DNA from: Formosa agariphila KMM 3901
GTDB lineage: Bacteria; Bacteroidota; Bacteroidia; Flavobacteriales; Flavobacteriaceae
Direction of reading: 5' to 3'
Assembly: GCF_000723205.1 (NCBI RefSeq)
Contig: NZ_HG315671.1
Location: forward strand, 2,143,351-2,207,350
DNA: 64,000 nt
A program made the position numbers and the translations under genes. The notes beneath the pieces are model-generated. The model ran no database searches and was not told where the DNA came from. It saw only the letters and a program-made list of their open reading frames with translations. Shown here in pieces: positions 53,258 to 62,924 of the stretch (the stretch's first letter is position 1; every line of letters begins with the position of its first letter).

Positions 53258-53674
53258 ATGACTAAAATAGACAACGACTCTGGAATTGAATTAAGTTCCA
53301 AATCAAAATATAAACCTTTAGTTTTTGCACTATTTATGATAGGGCTTTGCCTAATTTCCCTACAAGATATATCTATAGAATCAGTGATTCCTTTAGGCTG
53401 TGCCATCGTATTTTTTGGTATATATGTCTTTAACAAAAAGCTTAAAGTTTTTAAGTTTTTTGAGACCCATTTCGTGTTTCAACCAGGAATTATAGGAAAA
53501 ACAACTGTGCCTTATAGCGCGCTTAAATCTTATGCGGTTGTAAAAAAGGTCATCGTAATCACGTATCAGAATCCGAATGAAAAAGAAAAGAAAATCAGAT
53601 GCCTTGTTAGTCAGATTGAACCTAAGCATTTTCCCTTATTAGAACGCACCTTGAAAAGTAAAATTAGTGATTAA
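53258..53674 (+). CDS. Small membrane protein with two helices and a PH-like tail
   Basis: The 138-residue protein has two hydrophobic segments (about 20-38 and 45-62), then a soluble beta-rich tail (VFKFFETHFVFQPGIIGKTTVPYSALKSYAVVKKVIVITYQ) that resembles the bacterial PH-like fold of small membrane proteins. No enzyme motif is present. It follows the PurA-like gene by 59 bp without an operator-like site, so it may be in the same transcript or have its own promoter. The function is unknown. Confidence 0.65.
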   Translation: MTKIDNDSGIELSSKSKYKPLVFALFMIGLCLISLQDISIESVIPLGCAIVFFGIYVFNKKLKVFKFFETHFVFQPGIIGKTTVPYSALKSYAVVKKVIVITYQNPNEKEKKIRCLVSQIEPKHFPLLERTLKSKISD

Positions 53675-53697
53675 ACAAGTCGCTTCTTTTCACAAAA

Positions 53698-53713
53698 TCA
53701 CTAGTTTCAGTGA
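53698..53713. promoter_or_regulatory. Palindromic operator-like site, copy 8 (SUKH operon)
   Basis: TCACTAGTTTCAGTGA has exact TCAC-N8-GTGA arms and lies 53 bp before the start of the SUKH gene, the first of the operon that ends with the two-component pair. Confidence 0.7.
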
Positions 53714-53766
53714 TAAAAATGACAATGTTCCAAAGTACCTTAGCATTCTAAATTTACACACGTAAA

Positions 53767-54825
53767 ATGACCAATTACACCGCATATTCAGATAATTTTA
53801 AAGATATACAATGGAGTGATTTTAATTTTGAAAACATTCAAATCGATACCTTTCCTGTCCTAGAAGACCCTTATCATTATAGTAACAGTTTTACATTTAG
53901 AGATGCCCTTTTAGAAGCTATTGAAAAACATACAGGAAAACCCGTCTTTAAACTCTTATTTATTACGCCAGATTACATCAGTATTCACAAATTTTATGGC
54001 ATTGCTTATCTTGAAGGTAAAATGGTTTACGCCTTTAAAATAGAACAAACACCGCTTTTTGAGGAATGGTGTGACACTATATTAGATGAAGACCCAAATG
54101 AGAAAACGCTAACATCTTCTGTGTATTCTTTTGGACAAAATAGTTTTAGCTCACAACCTATTAGCAATTTAAAGCACATCACCTTCCAAGAGCATACAGG
54201 TGCTTTTATTAATCATTTTATTCCCAATCAGTTTATAGCCGAAAAATTGGCAAAAGAAAAGGCCGATTTTTTAGCGCCGTTTATTCAGCTGGAAGCTGGT
54301 ATAGATATGAAAGCCTTGGTAGAATCTTTCATCGGTTTAATTTCAGAAAAAGGGTTAATGCTTCATCCGCCTACAAATAACGAGGCCATTTATAAAACAT
54401 TTGAAAAAGAAGCCGGCTATCCGTTTCCGCAACTCATAAAAGACTACTTAAGCTTGCATAACGGCATTGACCGTTGTGCCATTATGGGTGCAGAAGACAT
54501 GTATAACGAATGGAAACAGTGGAAAGATATTTATGACGATTGGACGCAAGAAGAGTTGTTGGATACCTACTCTACCAACGAAGGAAAAGCGCTATTAATG
54601 TACACCACACCCTATTGGATTCCGTTTTTCGATTTAGAAAACGGGAATTTCCTAGCCTTCGATTTTGCACCGAATACCAAAGGAAACCCCGGACAAATTA
54701 TTCGTTTTGGTGCCGACCAAGAAATTGGATATATCGAGGCCGACGACCTCGTTTCCTTTTTTGAAAGTTTAAGAAGCAACGAAAGCGAAATTGAAGACAA
54801 CGAATGGTTTTATATCGCCAAATAA
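53767..54825 (+). CDS. SMI1/KNR4 (SUKH) domain protein
   Basis: The 352-residue protein has an N-terminal domain of about 165 residues of unknown type (beta-rich, FRDALLEAIEKHTGKPVFKLLFI). The SUKH domain follows (about 195-345), with PPTNNEAIYKTFEKEAGYPFPQLIKDYLSLHNGI, a DMYNEWKQWKDIYDDW segment, YWIPFFDLENGNFLAFDFAPNTKGNPGQII and ADDLVSFFESLRSNE. SUKH proteins often bind other proteins as immunity or regulatory modules. It is the first gene of the plus-strand operon ending with the histidine kinase and response regulator. Confidence 0.88.
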   Translation: MTNYTAYSDNFKDIQWSDFNFENIQIDTFPVLEDPYHYSNSFTFRDALLEAIEKHTGKPVFKLLFITPDYISIHKFYGIAYLEGKMVYAFKIEQTPLFEEWCDTILDEDPNEKTLTSSVYSFGQNSFSSQPISNLKHITFQEHTGAFINHFIPNQFIAEKLAKEKADFLAPFIQLEAGIDMKALVESFIGLISEKGLMLHPPTNNEAIYKTFEKEAGYPFPQLIKDYLSLHNGIDRCAIMGAEDMYNEWKQWKDIYDDWTQEELLDTYSTNEGKALLMYTTPYWIPFFDLENGNFLAFDFAPNTKGNPGQIIRFGADQEIGYIEADDLVSFFESLRSNESEIEDNEWFYIAK

Positions 54826-54868
54826 GGATATGAAAAACAGTATTTAAATTTTGAATAATCCCAAGCAT

Positions 54869-57355
54869 ATGTCTGCGATTTATAAAGAACATATATTACC
54901 TCAATTAAACATAGCATCTTTAGAACCGGCTGAAGTAAAAGCCCTAATTCAGGCTTTAGAAGCGTTAAATGCCACAGATTATGATGCCTATCACACTCTA
55001 AAAAACAATACTGATTTAGAACATGTAACGGCTATTTTTACTGAAAATGTAGCGCAACGTATTTATTTTTATCCGAAGTTGTACGCTAATGAAGAACAAG
55101 GTTTAGCATTTGTTACTTCTTGGTTGCCGTTGTTAGAAAAAGGGTTTTATCCTGATAAAAAAAGCACAAACAAACTCGTAGAATTTTTACAGTTTAGTCT
55201 GAGTTATTTAAATTCCGAAGCCGTTTCTAAAAATGTAAAAACCCAAGTATTTCATGTATTAAAACATATTGTTCTAAGTAAATCTGAAGCATCCTTGCCT
55301 ATTGCTCGTTTTTTGGTGCATTACATTTTTGATATACGAGATGTACTGAATTCCGATTTTTTAATTCAGCAGTGTCTTCAACATACACTTTTAAATGAAA
55401 CCTATTCGGTAGTGCATTCCGATAAAACTATCAGTACGTTTTCATTTAAGATAGACAACCATTTTATAGAACATTTCTTTGAAAATGATTGGTTAAAATT
55501 CATCAGTAAATTTCACTACATATTACCAGTAGGACGGGTTTATATGCCAGGTGCTTACGATTTGATGTTGCCATGGTTTAGCGAAGAATTAGCACTATTT
55601 TACAAAGACCATTTAGAGCAAACCTTTGAACTTCATAAGGCTTTAAAAGAACGATTAATTTTTGGTGAAGTGAAAAGTCTTGAGTTACTCAATCTAAAAA
55701 CCACTGAAAATAATTACCCCGTAATCGTTGGTTTAGAATCTAAAGTTTGGGATGCTGGCGATGTGTTATTGTTTAATAATCGTGATAAAAATATTCCGAT
55801 ACTACAATTAGATGGTAGTTATATGCGATTTATACATTGGTTAACTGCCGATAGCGGAAGTCATTTTTATACAGAAGCTTTTAAAGATTATGGGATACAT
55901 ATTTTAAGCGAGAATTCTGCCGAAGCTCTGCCATTGCAATGCATTCCGTTTTGGTTTAATACCTGTCATCCCAAAACAGGAATTGCGAATCAAACGGAAA
56001 CGTATAACACCGTATTTTCAAAATTGTTAATTGAAGATTGTAAAGACGTACTTCCCACAATGCGTTTTCAACATAAAGATTTTCAGGCGACTGGAGCGTT
56101 TTTATTACAGAATGTGTTTCAAACGCAAGACAACTTCAAAGGTTGGCTTGACGACTTCAAAAAAGCAGGTCTTAAAAATCCGTTAAATCAATTTTTAGTC
56201 CGCACGTTTTTTGATGCGCGCGAGGGGTTAGCGGAGTTATACACTACAGAACAGCAAGAGATTTTACAAAAATATTTATTAGCATTAGCCTATTCTTCAA
56301 GAGACACTAATAATGCTATTAGAACACAACATTTACCATTTATAGTAAAGACACTCGCGACCTTAAGTGTAGAGCCAGGGAATTTTACACGTGTTAACGA
56401 GATTTCGGCACTAAAAAATATTGATGCTTGCGTTGAAGACCTTTGTAACGCTTTTGCACGCGGACATTATATTAATGAAAACCGTCCGCTTAACCTCAGT
56501 ATTATTCAAGCTTGGTTTAATTATTTGGGCGATTTTTATTACAGTTCCGGACAAGAAGCTGTTTGGATTTCGGATGTTTTAAATACGCAAGGTGTCCGCA
56601 CTGCAACCTATTTTAATGCTATGGAAGAAGATGTCAGTTTCTTTTTAGACCGAGCCATAAATCGTATTATCACCTTTCATAGAAAATGTGAATTGAAACA
56701 AGATGACAACCTCATGTTAGGGACTATTGCGACACAAATTGAAATCTATTTAACCGATTTTCTAGGTACATTAGAAAAAGATAAACTCAATGCAAATACT
56801 GCAAAATATCTGCATGAATACAGTAAAGGCGACGAAGCAGGTTTCAGTAATCTAACAGAATTATTAGTTGCTATTGAAGGGTTTAATGGCATGCACTTTA
56901 AACAAGAACCAATTTCAGAGCATAGTACAACTCTAGAACCTATGCCATCCATTAACATAGAGATGGAGGTTGTTGAAATCAACCAAAAATATGTCGATGC
57001 AGTACTTCATAATTTAGAAAATTATAGAACATCCGGTAATTGTGACACGGCACTTTTACAACCGCTAGATGAGAAAATAGAAGAATTTAAAACTTGGTTA
57101 GCTGATGATAAAACAGGAATAGAATCCAAATTTACCCAAGTGCTTTATATGACCTTACTCGATACCAATTTAGCGCCCGGAACAACATCCGAAACCTACG
57201 GGAATCTTTGCAGAAGTATATTTGTACATCTAGTAAAAGACACAAAAATGGCACCTTCGTACGCCATGGGATTACAAGCGATGGCAAATTCCGGTGCGTA
57301 TTCAGAACACCTAAAAACCGCTTTATTAGAGGTTGTTCACCAGTTAAAAGCTTAA
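54869..57355 (+). CDS. Large uncharacterised helical protein
   Basis: ATG 54869 replaces an upstream TTG start. The 828-residue protein is mostly alpha-helical, with repeated amphipathic helices (KALIQALEALNATDYDAYHTL, LAFVTSWLPLLEKGFYPDKKST) reminiscent of HEAT-type scaffolds. A central part has IPILQLDGSYMRFIHWLTADSGSHFYTEAFKDYGIHI. No signal peptide, membrane helix or catalytic motif is seen. Some relatives of this size in Bacteroidota accompany SWIM/vWA proteins (DUF6493-like); I cannot confirm that here. It lies between the SUKH and DUF1266 genes. Confidence 0.65.
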   Translation: MSAIYKEHILPQLNIASLEPAEVKALIQALEALNATDYDAYHTLKNNTDLEHVTAIFTENVAQRIYFYPKLYANEEQGLAFVTSWLPLLEKGFYPDKKSTNKLVEFLQFSLSYLNSEAVSKNVKTQVFHVLKHIVLSKSEASLPIARFLVHYIFDIRDVLNSDFLIQQCLQHTLLNETYSVVHSDKTISTFSFKIDNHFIEHFFENDWLKFISKFHYILPVGRVYMPGAYDLMLPWFSEELALFYKDHLEQTFELHKALKERLIFGEVKSLELLNLKTTENNYPVIVGLESKVWDAGDVLLFNNRDKNIPILQLDGSYMRFIHWLTADSGSHFYTEAFKDYGIHILSENSAEALPLQCIPFWFNTCHPKTGIANQTETYNTVFSKLLIEDCKDVLPTMRFQHKDFQATGAFLLQNVFQTQDNFKGWLDDFKKAGLKNPLNQFLVRTFFDAREGLAELYTTEQQEILQKYLLALAYSSRDTNNAIRTQHLPFIVKTLATLSVEPGNFTRVNEISALKNIDACVEDLCNAFARGHYINENRPLNLSIIQAWFNYLGDFYYSSGQEAVWISDVLNTQGVRTATYFNAMEEDVSFFLDRAINRIITFHRKCELKQDDNLMLGTIATQIEIYLTDFLGTLEKDKLNANTAKYLHEYSKGDEAGFSNLTELLVAIEGFNGMHFKQEPISEHSTTLEPMPSINIEMEVVEINQKYVDAVLHNLENYRTSGNCDTALLQPLDEKIEEFKTWLADDKTGIESKFTQVLYMTLLDTNLAPGTTSETYGNLCRSIFVHLVKDTKMAPSYAMGLQAMANSGAYSEHLKTALLEVVHQLKA

Positions 57356-57358
57356 AAC

Positions 57359-58018
57359 ATGACACAAGATATCACACCCGAAATTCAAGACCAATTAAAC
57401 TTATCGGCTTTGATTTTAAAGAAAAATCATAAACATGCCGACTTAACAAGTTGGTCTGGTTTTGACTTAGAAAACGACATGCAAGTGAAACAAGCCAAAC
57501 GGCTTTTAAACCTGTACGGTATAAAATCTGGTTTGCATTTACGCAATAGTTTACAACGTTATGAAAGCGGACAAATGGTCTCACATAAGTTCGAAAAACT
57601 AGCTTTAGAGTTTCGTATGAGTACCACAACCGACTTTGATGCCAAATACAATGCCGAAGAAAACCCGAGTACAAAAGGCATCTATAAAATGGTGTGGAAA
57701 TACCGTTTCAGCCTAAAGAAAGAGAAACTTATTGGTTACGAAATGGCATATTATATTTTTCAAATGCGTTTGGGTCACGTTTTAGGTTTTATAGACACAG
57801 ACGAAATGATTTTACGTTTAGAAGAAGCGCATGACACCGTTAAGTCGACTTTTTCTAGCTGGGGAGATTTTCACCGAAATGTGTGTTTGGGAGACGAATA
57901 CGTATTAGGAACAACAGAACAAGATATGAGTAAATTTCCTGGAACAGAAACGTTATGGGAATGCTACCAACGTTTACATATAGAACACGCCGATTGGTTT
58001 AAAACATGGAAAAAATGA
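57359..58018 (+). CDS. DUF1266 protein
   Basis: The 219-residue protein shows the DUF1266 features. The N-terminal part has TSWSGFDLENDMQVKQAKRLLNLYGIKSG, and the later half has YEMAYYIFQMRLGHVLGFIDTDEMILRLEEAHDTVKSTFSSWGDFHRNVCLGDEYVLG. DUF1266 members are found in E. coli (the YbeU/YbeR group) and are uncharacterised, often linked to immunity-like genes. Its stop codon overlaps a possible ATG of the next gene (ATGA at 58015), implying coupled translation. Confidence 0.82.
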   Translation: MTQDITPEIQDQLNLSALILKKNHKHADLTSWSGFDLENDMQVKQAKRLLNLYGIKSGLHLRNSLQRYESGQMVSHKFEKLALEFRMSTTTDFDAKYNAEENPSTKGIYKMVWKYRFSLKKEKLIGYEMAYYIFQMRLGHVLGFIDTDEMILRLEEAHDTVKSTFSSWGDFHRNVCLGDEYVLGTTEQDMSKFPGTETLWECYQRLHIEHADWFKTWKK

Positions 58019-60264
58019 GGTTATCAAGACAAGAGGTTATAGCGCATATTGAGCGTGCAGAAGAACTGTATAAAGCCAATCTTTATATGCATTTACAACC
58101 TCATATACGTGCTATACAAGACAATTCTGAAGCTATAGAAGATAGGTATGCAGACCTTGCCAGATATTATCGCATTTACATGCTGTATCTTGGTGCTTAT
58201 GAAGAGATGAATATAGAGGTCCTACAATCTTATTTAGTAGGATTGGAAAACATAAATCACGTTGAAGCTTCAGATTACGAATATGTGTGTAGCCACTATA
58301 AACAATGTGACGAATCGGTATATCAAAAAGCAGTTATGTTATATCCGTATAACGACACATTGCACTTGCATTATGCCTTAAAATTACAATTTGAAAACCG
58401 TTTTAATGAAGCCATTCTTATTCTGAAATACGTTTTAGAATGTTATCCTGGGCTTACAGAAGCACGTCTGTTACTTTGGGATATCGAATCGGCTCAATTA
58501 GAACACTTATGCACATCTACAGAAGATGCCGATTGTTACGAGCTGTTAGATTTAGCATCAGCTACACATAATAAAACCGTTTTAAAAGGGTTACAATTAG
58601 ATGAACGTTTAGACCAAGCCAGTCACAATTTAGCACGTATTCAAGTGGATTTATGGGAACGTAAAGCTTCTGAAAATCAAAAGCAATGGGTTTCGGAATG
58701 GCGACTTCTAGAATTAAATCTTACCACGCGTATTTTATTAGCAGATTATGCAAAATCTTTTATGAAGTACGATATGGTATCGCAAATTTTAAGCGCACCA
58801 AGCGAACCAAAATTCCCCGAAGAAGTATATAGTACTTTCGAGGATTATCAAGCCTATATGCAAGCCTTAGCAAACTCGGGTTGGCAATTGGCACAGCATC
58901 AATATGTATTGATAGGAAATTCGTCATACTATTTTTCAAAAAACAAAAAAACAATAGAAATTTGTGTCGAACGTGGCTTGGCTTTAAATCCTAATAATCC
59001 AATATTACTAGTCTTAAAAGCAAAGTCTTTTTTCTTTAATTTAAATTATCAAGAAACCGGACAAGCCTATCACGAAGCCTATAGAAACGGACTCCGAATG
59101 AGTGAATATTTGTTTTACTTATTAGAAGTGAATAGTCGTATAGAAAGCTGGCAAGGCATATTGGATATCGTGGTACAATTTCATAGACGAAAAACGCCAA
59201 CGCTTAAAACCTTATTTTTTCAGGCCCGTGCCTTAGTGAAATTAGGACGATTCGATGAAGCTCATGACGTGATTAATGAAGCCCTTAACGATTTTCCGTT
59301 ACCACCACATTCTTATGCCCCTTGGTTGTATAATTTGCGTATGATTATCCATAAACATAATCAAAATTTTACAGCGTTTTTTGAAGATATGTACTCCGAA
59401 ATTAATTTTTATGAGATTGGAGATTCAGACTATTGTAGCACCATGAATATGTGTGTAGAAGCTCTTATAGAAATGGGCGATTACAAAGAAGCGCATAAAT
59501 ATGCGATTTATAATTACGAGCAAGAACAATTGGCACCCGAATTATATACTGTATTTCAGTGGATTTGTTTTTACGATTACTTACCAAAACCAGACGATTT
59601 ACCTGCCGTTAGCGCGGAAGATTTAATAGACCAGCCCACAACATTTTTAGAATACAGAAACAATGGGTTTATGCATTGGATGTTAGGCGATAACACTGCC
59701 GCTTCTACTAATTTACAAATGGCATCTACCCTAGCCACTAACAAAGCCTATTATTTAAAATTAGCATTATCGTGTGCAAACGAAGGTTTTGGTGATATTG
59801 AACCTGCCATTACACTCTGTGAAACCATTCAAAGCCAAGTGCCTCAAGCTCAAGACTGGAAATTAGGTTATGATTATGCAAATTTGTTACATCAAGAACA
59901 ACGATACCACGAAAGTTATGAGGCCTTTGAAAAGCTCCTGCAAAACTATCCAGATTATTCTTTTTTTCAATTCGAAAAAGACGAATATCACGTCTTGTTA
60001 AAAGTGTTAAAAGAGGCTTCTAAAGGTATCGGACATATAGAAGATTACACCAAATACAACGCCATGTTTTTAAGTAAAGACCAACCCGCTGAGAATGCTA
60101 TTTTAGAACATTTAGAGATTGCAACTTCAACTTGTAATGACGACTTGTTTTTACGACATAATTTACTAGAACGCGTTTGTAAACTGGATATCGAATTTGA
60201 AAATAACGAGCTTGAAACGTTAAAAGAAATCAAATCTAGAATAAGAAATGCATATTTCGCTTAA
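58006..60264 (+). CDS. TPR-type repeat protein
   Basis: This protein of about 750 residues is an all-helical repeat protein with TPR-like pairs, for example ALKLQFENRFNEAILILKYVLECYPGLTEARLL, ARALVKLGRFDEAHDVINEALNDFPLPP and ALIEMGDYKEAHKYAIYNYEQEQLAPELY. It has no signal peptide. ATG 58006 gives the longest form; ATG 58015, overlapping the previous stop in ATGA, is equally good and would be three residues shorter. It precedes the histidine kinase, whose periplasmic region also contains TPRs, by 27 bp. Confidence 0.8.
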   Translation: MEKMRLSRQEVIAHIERAEELYKANLYMHLQPHIRAIQDNSEAIEDRYADLARYYRIYMLYLGAYEEMNIEVLQSYLVGLENINHVEASDYEYVCSHYKQCDESVYQKAVMLYPYNDTLHLHYALKLQFENRFNEAILILKYVLECYPGLTEARLLLWDIESAQLEHLCTSTEDADCYELLDLASATHNKTVLKGLQLDERLDQASHNLARIQVDLWERKASENQKQWVSEWRLLELNLTTRILLADYAKSFMKYDMVSQILSAPSEPKFPEEVYSTFEDYQAYMQALANSGWQLAQHQYVLIGNSSYYFSKNKKTIEICVERGLALNPNNPILLVLKAKSFFFNLNYQETGQAYHEAYRNGLRMSEYLFYLLEVNSRIESWQGILDIVVQFHRRKTPTLKTLFFQARALVKLGRFDEAHDVINEALNDFPLPPHSYAPWLYNLRMIIHKHNQNFTAFFEDMYSEINFYEIGDSDYCSTMNMCVEALIEMGDYKEAHKYAIYNYEQEQLAPELYTVFQWICFYDYLPKPDDLPAVSAEDLIDQPTTFLEYRNNGFMHWMLGDNTAASTNLQMASTLATNKAYYLKLALSCANEGFGDIEPAITLCETIQSQVPQAQDWKLGYDYANLLHQEQRYHESYEAFEKLLQNYPDYSFFQFEKDEYHVLLKVLKEASKGIGHIEDYTKYNAMFLSKDQPAENAILEHLEIATSTCNDDLFLRHNLLERVCKLDIEFENNELETLKEIKSRIRNAYFA

Positions 60265-60291
60265 AGGTATTAAGTTTACCTATTTATTTAA

Positions 60292-62259
60292 ATGAAGCTG
60301 ATTACAAAACATCATATTCTAACAGTAGTCGTATTCTTCGGACTAATTAATCTTGCGCTGTCTCAAACTTCCGACAGTACACCAGGTATAGATGCTCTAG
60401 CCAAAGAATACTACGAAAACGTAAATATTAATCCACAAATTGCAAAGAAAGCTGCTACCGATTGGCTAAAAGAGAGCAAAAAGCAGAATATAGAACTTCA
60501 AGAAGTAAGGGCACTTTATGCCTTGGGAAACCTAAGTAATATAATTGGAGATTATAAAAGCACCATTTCCTATACCAATGAAACCATTGCTTTACTTCAT
60601 AAACTTAAAATTGAAAAGGGTTTAGCAGCTTGTTATAATATTATTGCATCGGCTTATAAATACTTGGGAGATTACCCTAAAGCTATTGACAATTTTATGG
60701 AATGTTTGAGTTATTCTGAAAAGACGAATAATAAAGTTCAAGAAGCCAATGCGTATCAAAATATAGCAACCCTGTATTTGCTTCAAAAAGAGTATAAGAA
60801 AGCAGCTGAAAATCTTGATCGCGCCGCAAATTTGTATCGTGAAATTGGAGACGATGATGGCGTCTTGACCACCTTATTTAATTTTGCTAATATTTTAAAA
60901 GAAGAAGGCAAATTTGATCAAGCCCGAACCCATTACCAAACGGTTTTAGGCTATAGAGAAAAAGAAGGCAATAAAGCCGTTGTGGCTTACGTAAATATTA
61001 ATCTTGCACAAATGCTCGTAGAAGAAGGCCGCTGTGAAGAGGCTGTAGTTGCTTTAAAGAAAACATTAGCGCTCTTAGAAGAAATTCAGTTTACATCAGA
61101 TATTACCATCGTATTGAATGATTTGGGCTTGTGCGAAACCAAATTAGGACACACAAAATCGGCAATACATTATTTTCAACGTGCCTTAGCCATAGGTGAA
61201 GAACAATCTTTATTAAGATACAATTCCGATATTTATAAAAACTTAGCACAGTTGTATCAAGATGACGGCAATTATAAAAAAGCATTAGAGTATTACCAAA
61301 AAGGAGTTACTACAATTGCGGATCAAAATTCCTTAGATAAAGAAAAATACGTTGCTAACATTCAGGAACGTTACGAAACGCAATTAAAAGAAGCGCGCAT
61401 ACAACTCCTTGAAAAAGAACAAAAATTAAGTGATGCCGAATTGCAAAAAGCAGAACTTAAAGTGAAACGTCAGCGCCTCATTAGAAATGTGTTTATCATT
61501 GGATTTATACTGGTATTACTAACCTTAATTGTTCTGAGATTATTATACATTCAGCGTTTACGGGTGCAAAAAGAGTTGGGTGTTCAGCAAGAAGAAAACG
61601 CAAAACAGAAAATTAATCAGATGATGAACGATCATAAATTATCTGTTATTGAGCGTTATCAAGAAGGTCAGGACCAAGAACGCGAACGGTTTGCAAGAGA
61701 GATTCACGATGGTATTGGAAGTGACTTGGCCGGAATACGGATTGCTTTTGAGCATTATGCCGAAAATCACGAAGACAAATCGCAGTCTAAGCGTATTTCT
61801 AATGCCATAAACAATGCGTGTATCGATGTACGTAGTTTGTCGCATCAGCTACATCCACTACCCTTTTCTAAAATTGGATTTACGAGTTTTTTAAGTGATT
61901 TTATTAGTCAGATTACTCAAAAATCAGACATAGACATTAAGACGTATTTCTTCCCCGAAGAAGACATCGATCAGTTACCTCAAGATGTATTAGCCGATGC
62001 TTACCGCATTGTACAAGAATTAATTAATAATATTTTAAAACATGCTGAAGCCTCTCACGTCGATGTACAGCTTACGCGACATACCGATCATTTAAACATT
62101 GTAATTAATGATGATGGTAAAGGGTTTCAAAAGAACAAAAAACATGGAATTGGACTCCGAAATATTAAAGAACGTTTACAAAAAGTAAAAGGTTCTTTAG
62201 ACATTGATAGTAGTCCTGGACATGGAACGTCTATTACCATAGATATTCCCCTAAAATAA
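60292..62259 (+). CDS. TPR-sensor histidine kinase (HisKA_3 type)
   Basis: The 655-residue protein has an N-terminal signal (about 1-25), a periplasmic TPR array (about 75-365; for example NIIASAYKYLGDYPKAIDNFMECLSYSEK), a coiled linker, one transmembrane helix (about 398-421), a HisKA_3 dimerisation domain with the phospho-acceptor in FAREIHDGIGSDL (His near 471), and a HATPase domain with LINNILKHAEAS (about 574) and NDDGKGF (about 605) and GIGLRNIKERL. It is a NarX/DesK-like kinase for the adjacent LuxR regulator. The gene lies at the end of the SUKH operon without an evident promoter of its own. Confidence 0.93.
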   Translation: MKLITKHHILTVVVFFGLINLALSQTSDSTPGIDALAKEYYENVNINPQIAKKAATDWLKESKKQNIELQEVRALYALGNLSNIIGDYKSTISYTNETIALLHKLKIEKGLAACYNIIASAYKYLGDYPKAIDNFMECLSYSEKTNNKVQEANAYQNIATLYLLQKEYKKAAENLDRAANLYREIGDDDGVLTTLFNFANILKEEGKFDQARTHYQTVLGYREKEGNKAVVAYVNINLAQMLVEEGRCEEAVVALKKTLALLEEIQFTSDITIVLNDLGLCETKLGHTKSAIHYFQRALAIGEEQSLLRYNSDIYKNLAQLYQDDGNYKKALEYYQKGVTTIADQNSLDKEKYVANIQERYETQLKEARIQLLEKEQKLSDAELQKAELKVKRQRLIRNVFIIGFILVLLTLIVLRLLYIQRLRVQKELGVQQEENAKQKINQMMNDHKLSVIERYQEGQDQERERFAREIHDGIGSDLAGIRIAFEHYAENHEDKSQSKRISNAINNACIDVRSLSHQLHPLPFSKIGFTSFLSDFISQITQKSDIDIKTYFFPEEDIDQLPQDVLADAYRIVQELINNILKHAEASHVDVQLTRHTDHLNIVINDDGKGFQKNKKHGIGLRNIKERLQKVKGSLDIDSSPGHGTSITIDIPLK

Positions 62260-62264
62260 TAATT

Positions 62265-62900
62265 ATGAAGAAAATAAACATCATAATAGCAGACGACCAC
62301 TTAATGTTTCTTGAAGGTATTAATACCATTTTAAGCGACATGGAAGAAATTGGCGACGTGCATTTGGCCACCGAAGGCAAACAAGTGGTTCGCTTACTAA
62401 ATCAGTTTGAAATTGGTTTAATAATAAGTGATATTAGCATGCCAAAAATGGATGGTATTGAATTGCTTACCGAAATTAAAAAGAAGCATAGTCATGTTAA
62501 AATTATTATGTTAAGCATGTTAGATAATCACAGGACAGTGCATAAAGTGATTCAGAAAGGTGCCGATGGATTTGTGCCTAAATTTACCAGTAAAGAGGAA
62601 TTACAAAAAGCAGTTCGAACGGTTTTAGGTAACGAACAGTATTTCTCCGAGGTGATTAAACAACGTTATATGGAAAGTGTTTTTGAACGTAAAAAATATA
62701 AAAACATAGAATTGTCGCCTCGCGAAAAAGAGGTTTTATCCTTGTTAGGAGACGAGTTAACTTCTAAAGAAATTTCAGAAAAATTATTTATTTCGGTGAA
62801 CACCGTAGAGACGCATAGAAAAAATATTCTTTTAAAAACAGGCTCTAAAACCACAACCGGAGCCGTTAAATATGCCATAGAATCTGGTTTATTTGACTAA
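62265..62900 (+). CDS. NarL/LuxR-family response regulator
   Basis: The 211-residue protein has a receiver domain (about 1-120) with ADDH at 9-12, phospho-acceptor Asp56 in IISDISMPKMDG, and Lys in FVPKFTS. A LuxR-type HTH follows (about 148-208, LSPREKEVLSLLGDELTSKEISEKLFISVNTVETHRKNI). It follows the kinase gene by 5 bp. NarL-like regulators bind palindromic sites of about 16-20 bp, which fits the TCACTGAATTCMGTGA family in this region. Direct control of those promoters is inferred from proximity and site symmetry. Confidence 0.94.
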   Translation: MKKINIIIADDHLMFLEGINTILSDMEEIGDVHLATEGKQVVRLLNQFEIGLIISDISMPKMDGIELLTEIKKKHSHVKIIMLSMLDNHRTVHKVIQKGADGFVPKFTSKEELQKAVRTVLGNEQYFSEVIKQRYMESVFERKKYKNIELSPREKEVLSLLGDELTSKEISEKLFISVNTVETHRKNILLKTGSKTTTGAVKYAIESGLFD

Positions 62901-62924
62901 TACAAAACTTAAAAGCAACGCGCA

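Noticed and set aside
33648-62900. Polymorphic toxin / T6SS or T9SS locus
   Set aside because: Several immunity-type domains occur, but no toxin with a C-terminal nuclease tip, no VgrG/Hcp-type component and no secretion-system gene is visible.
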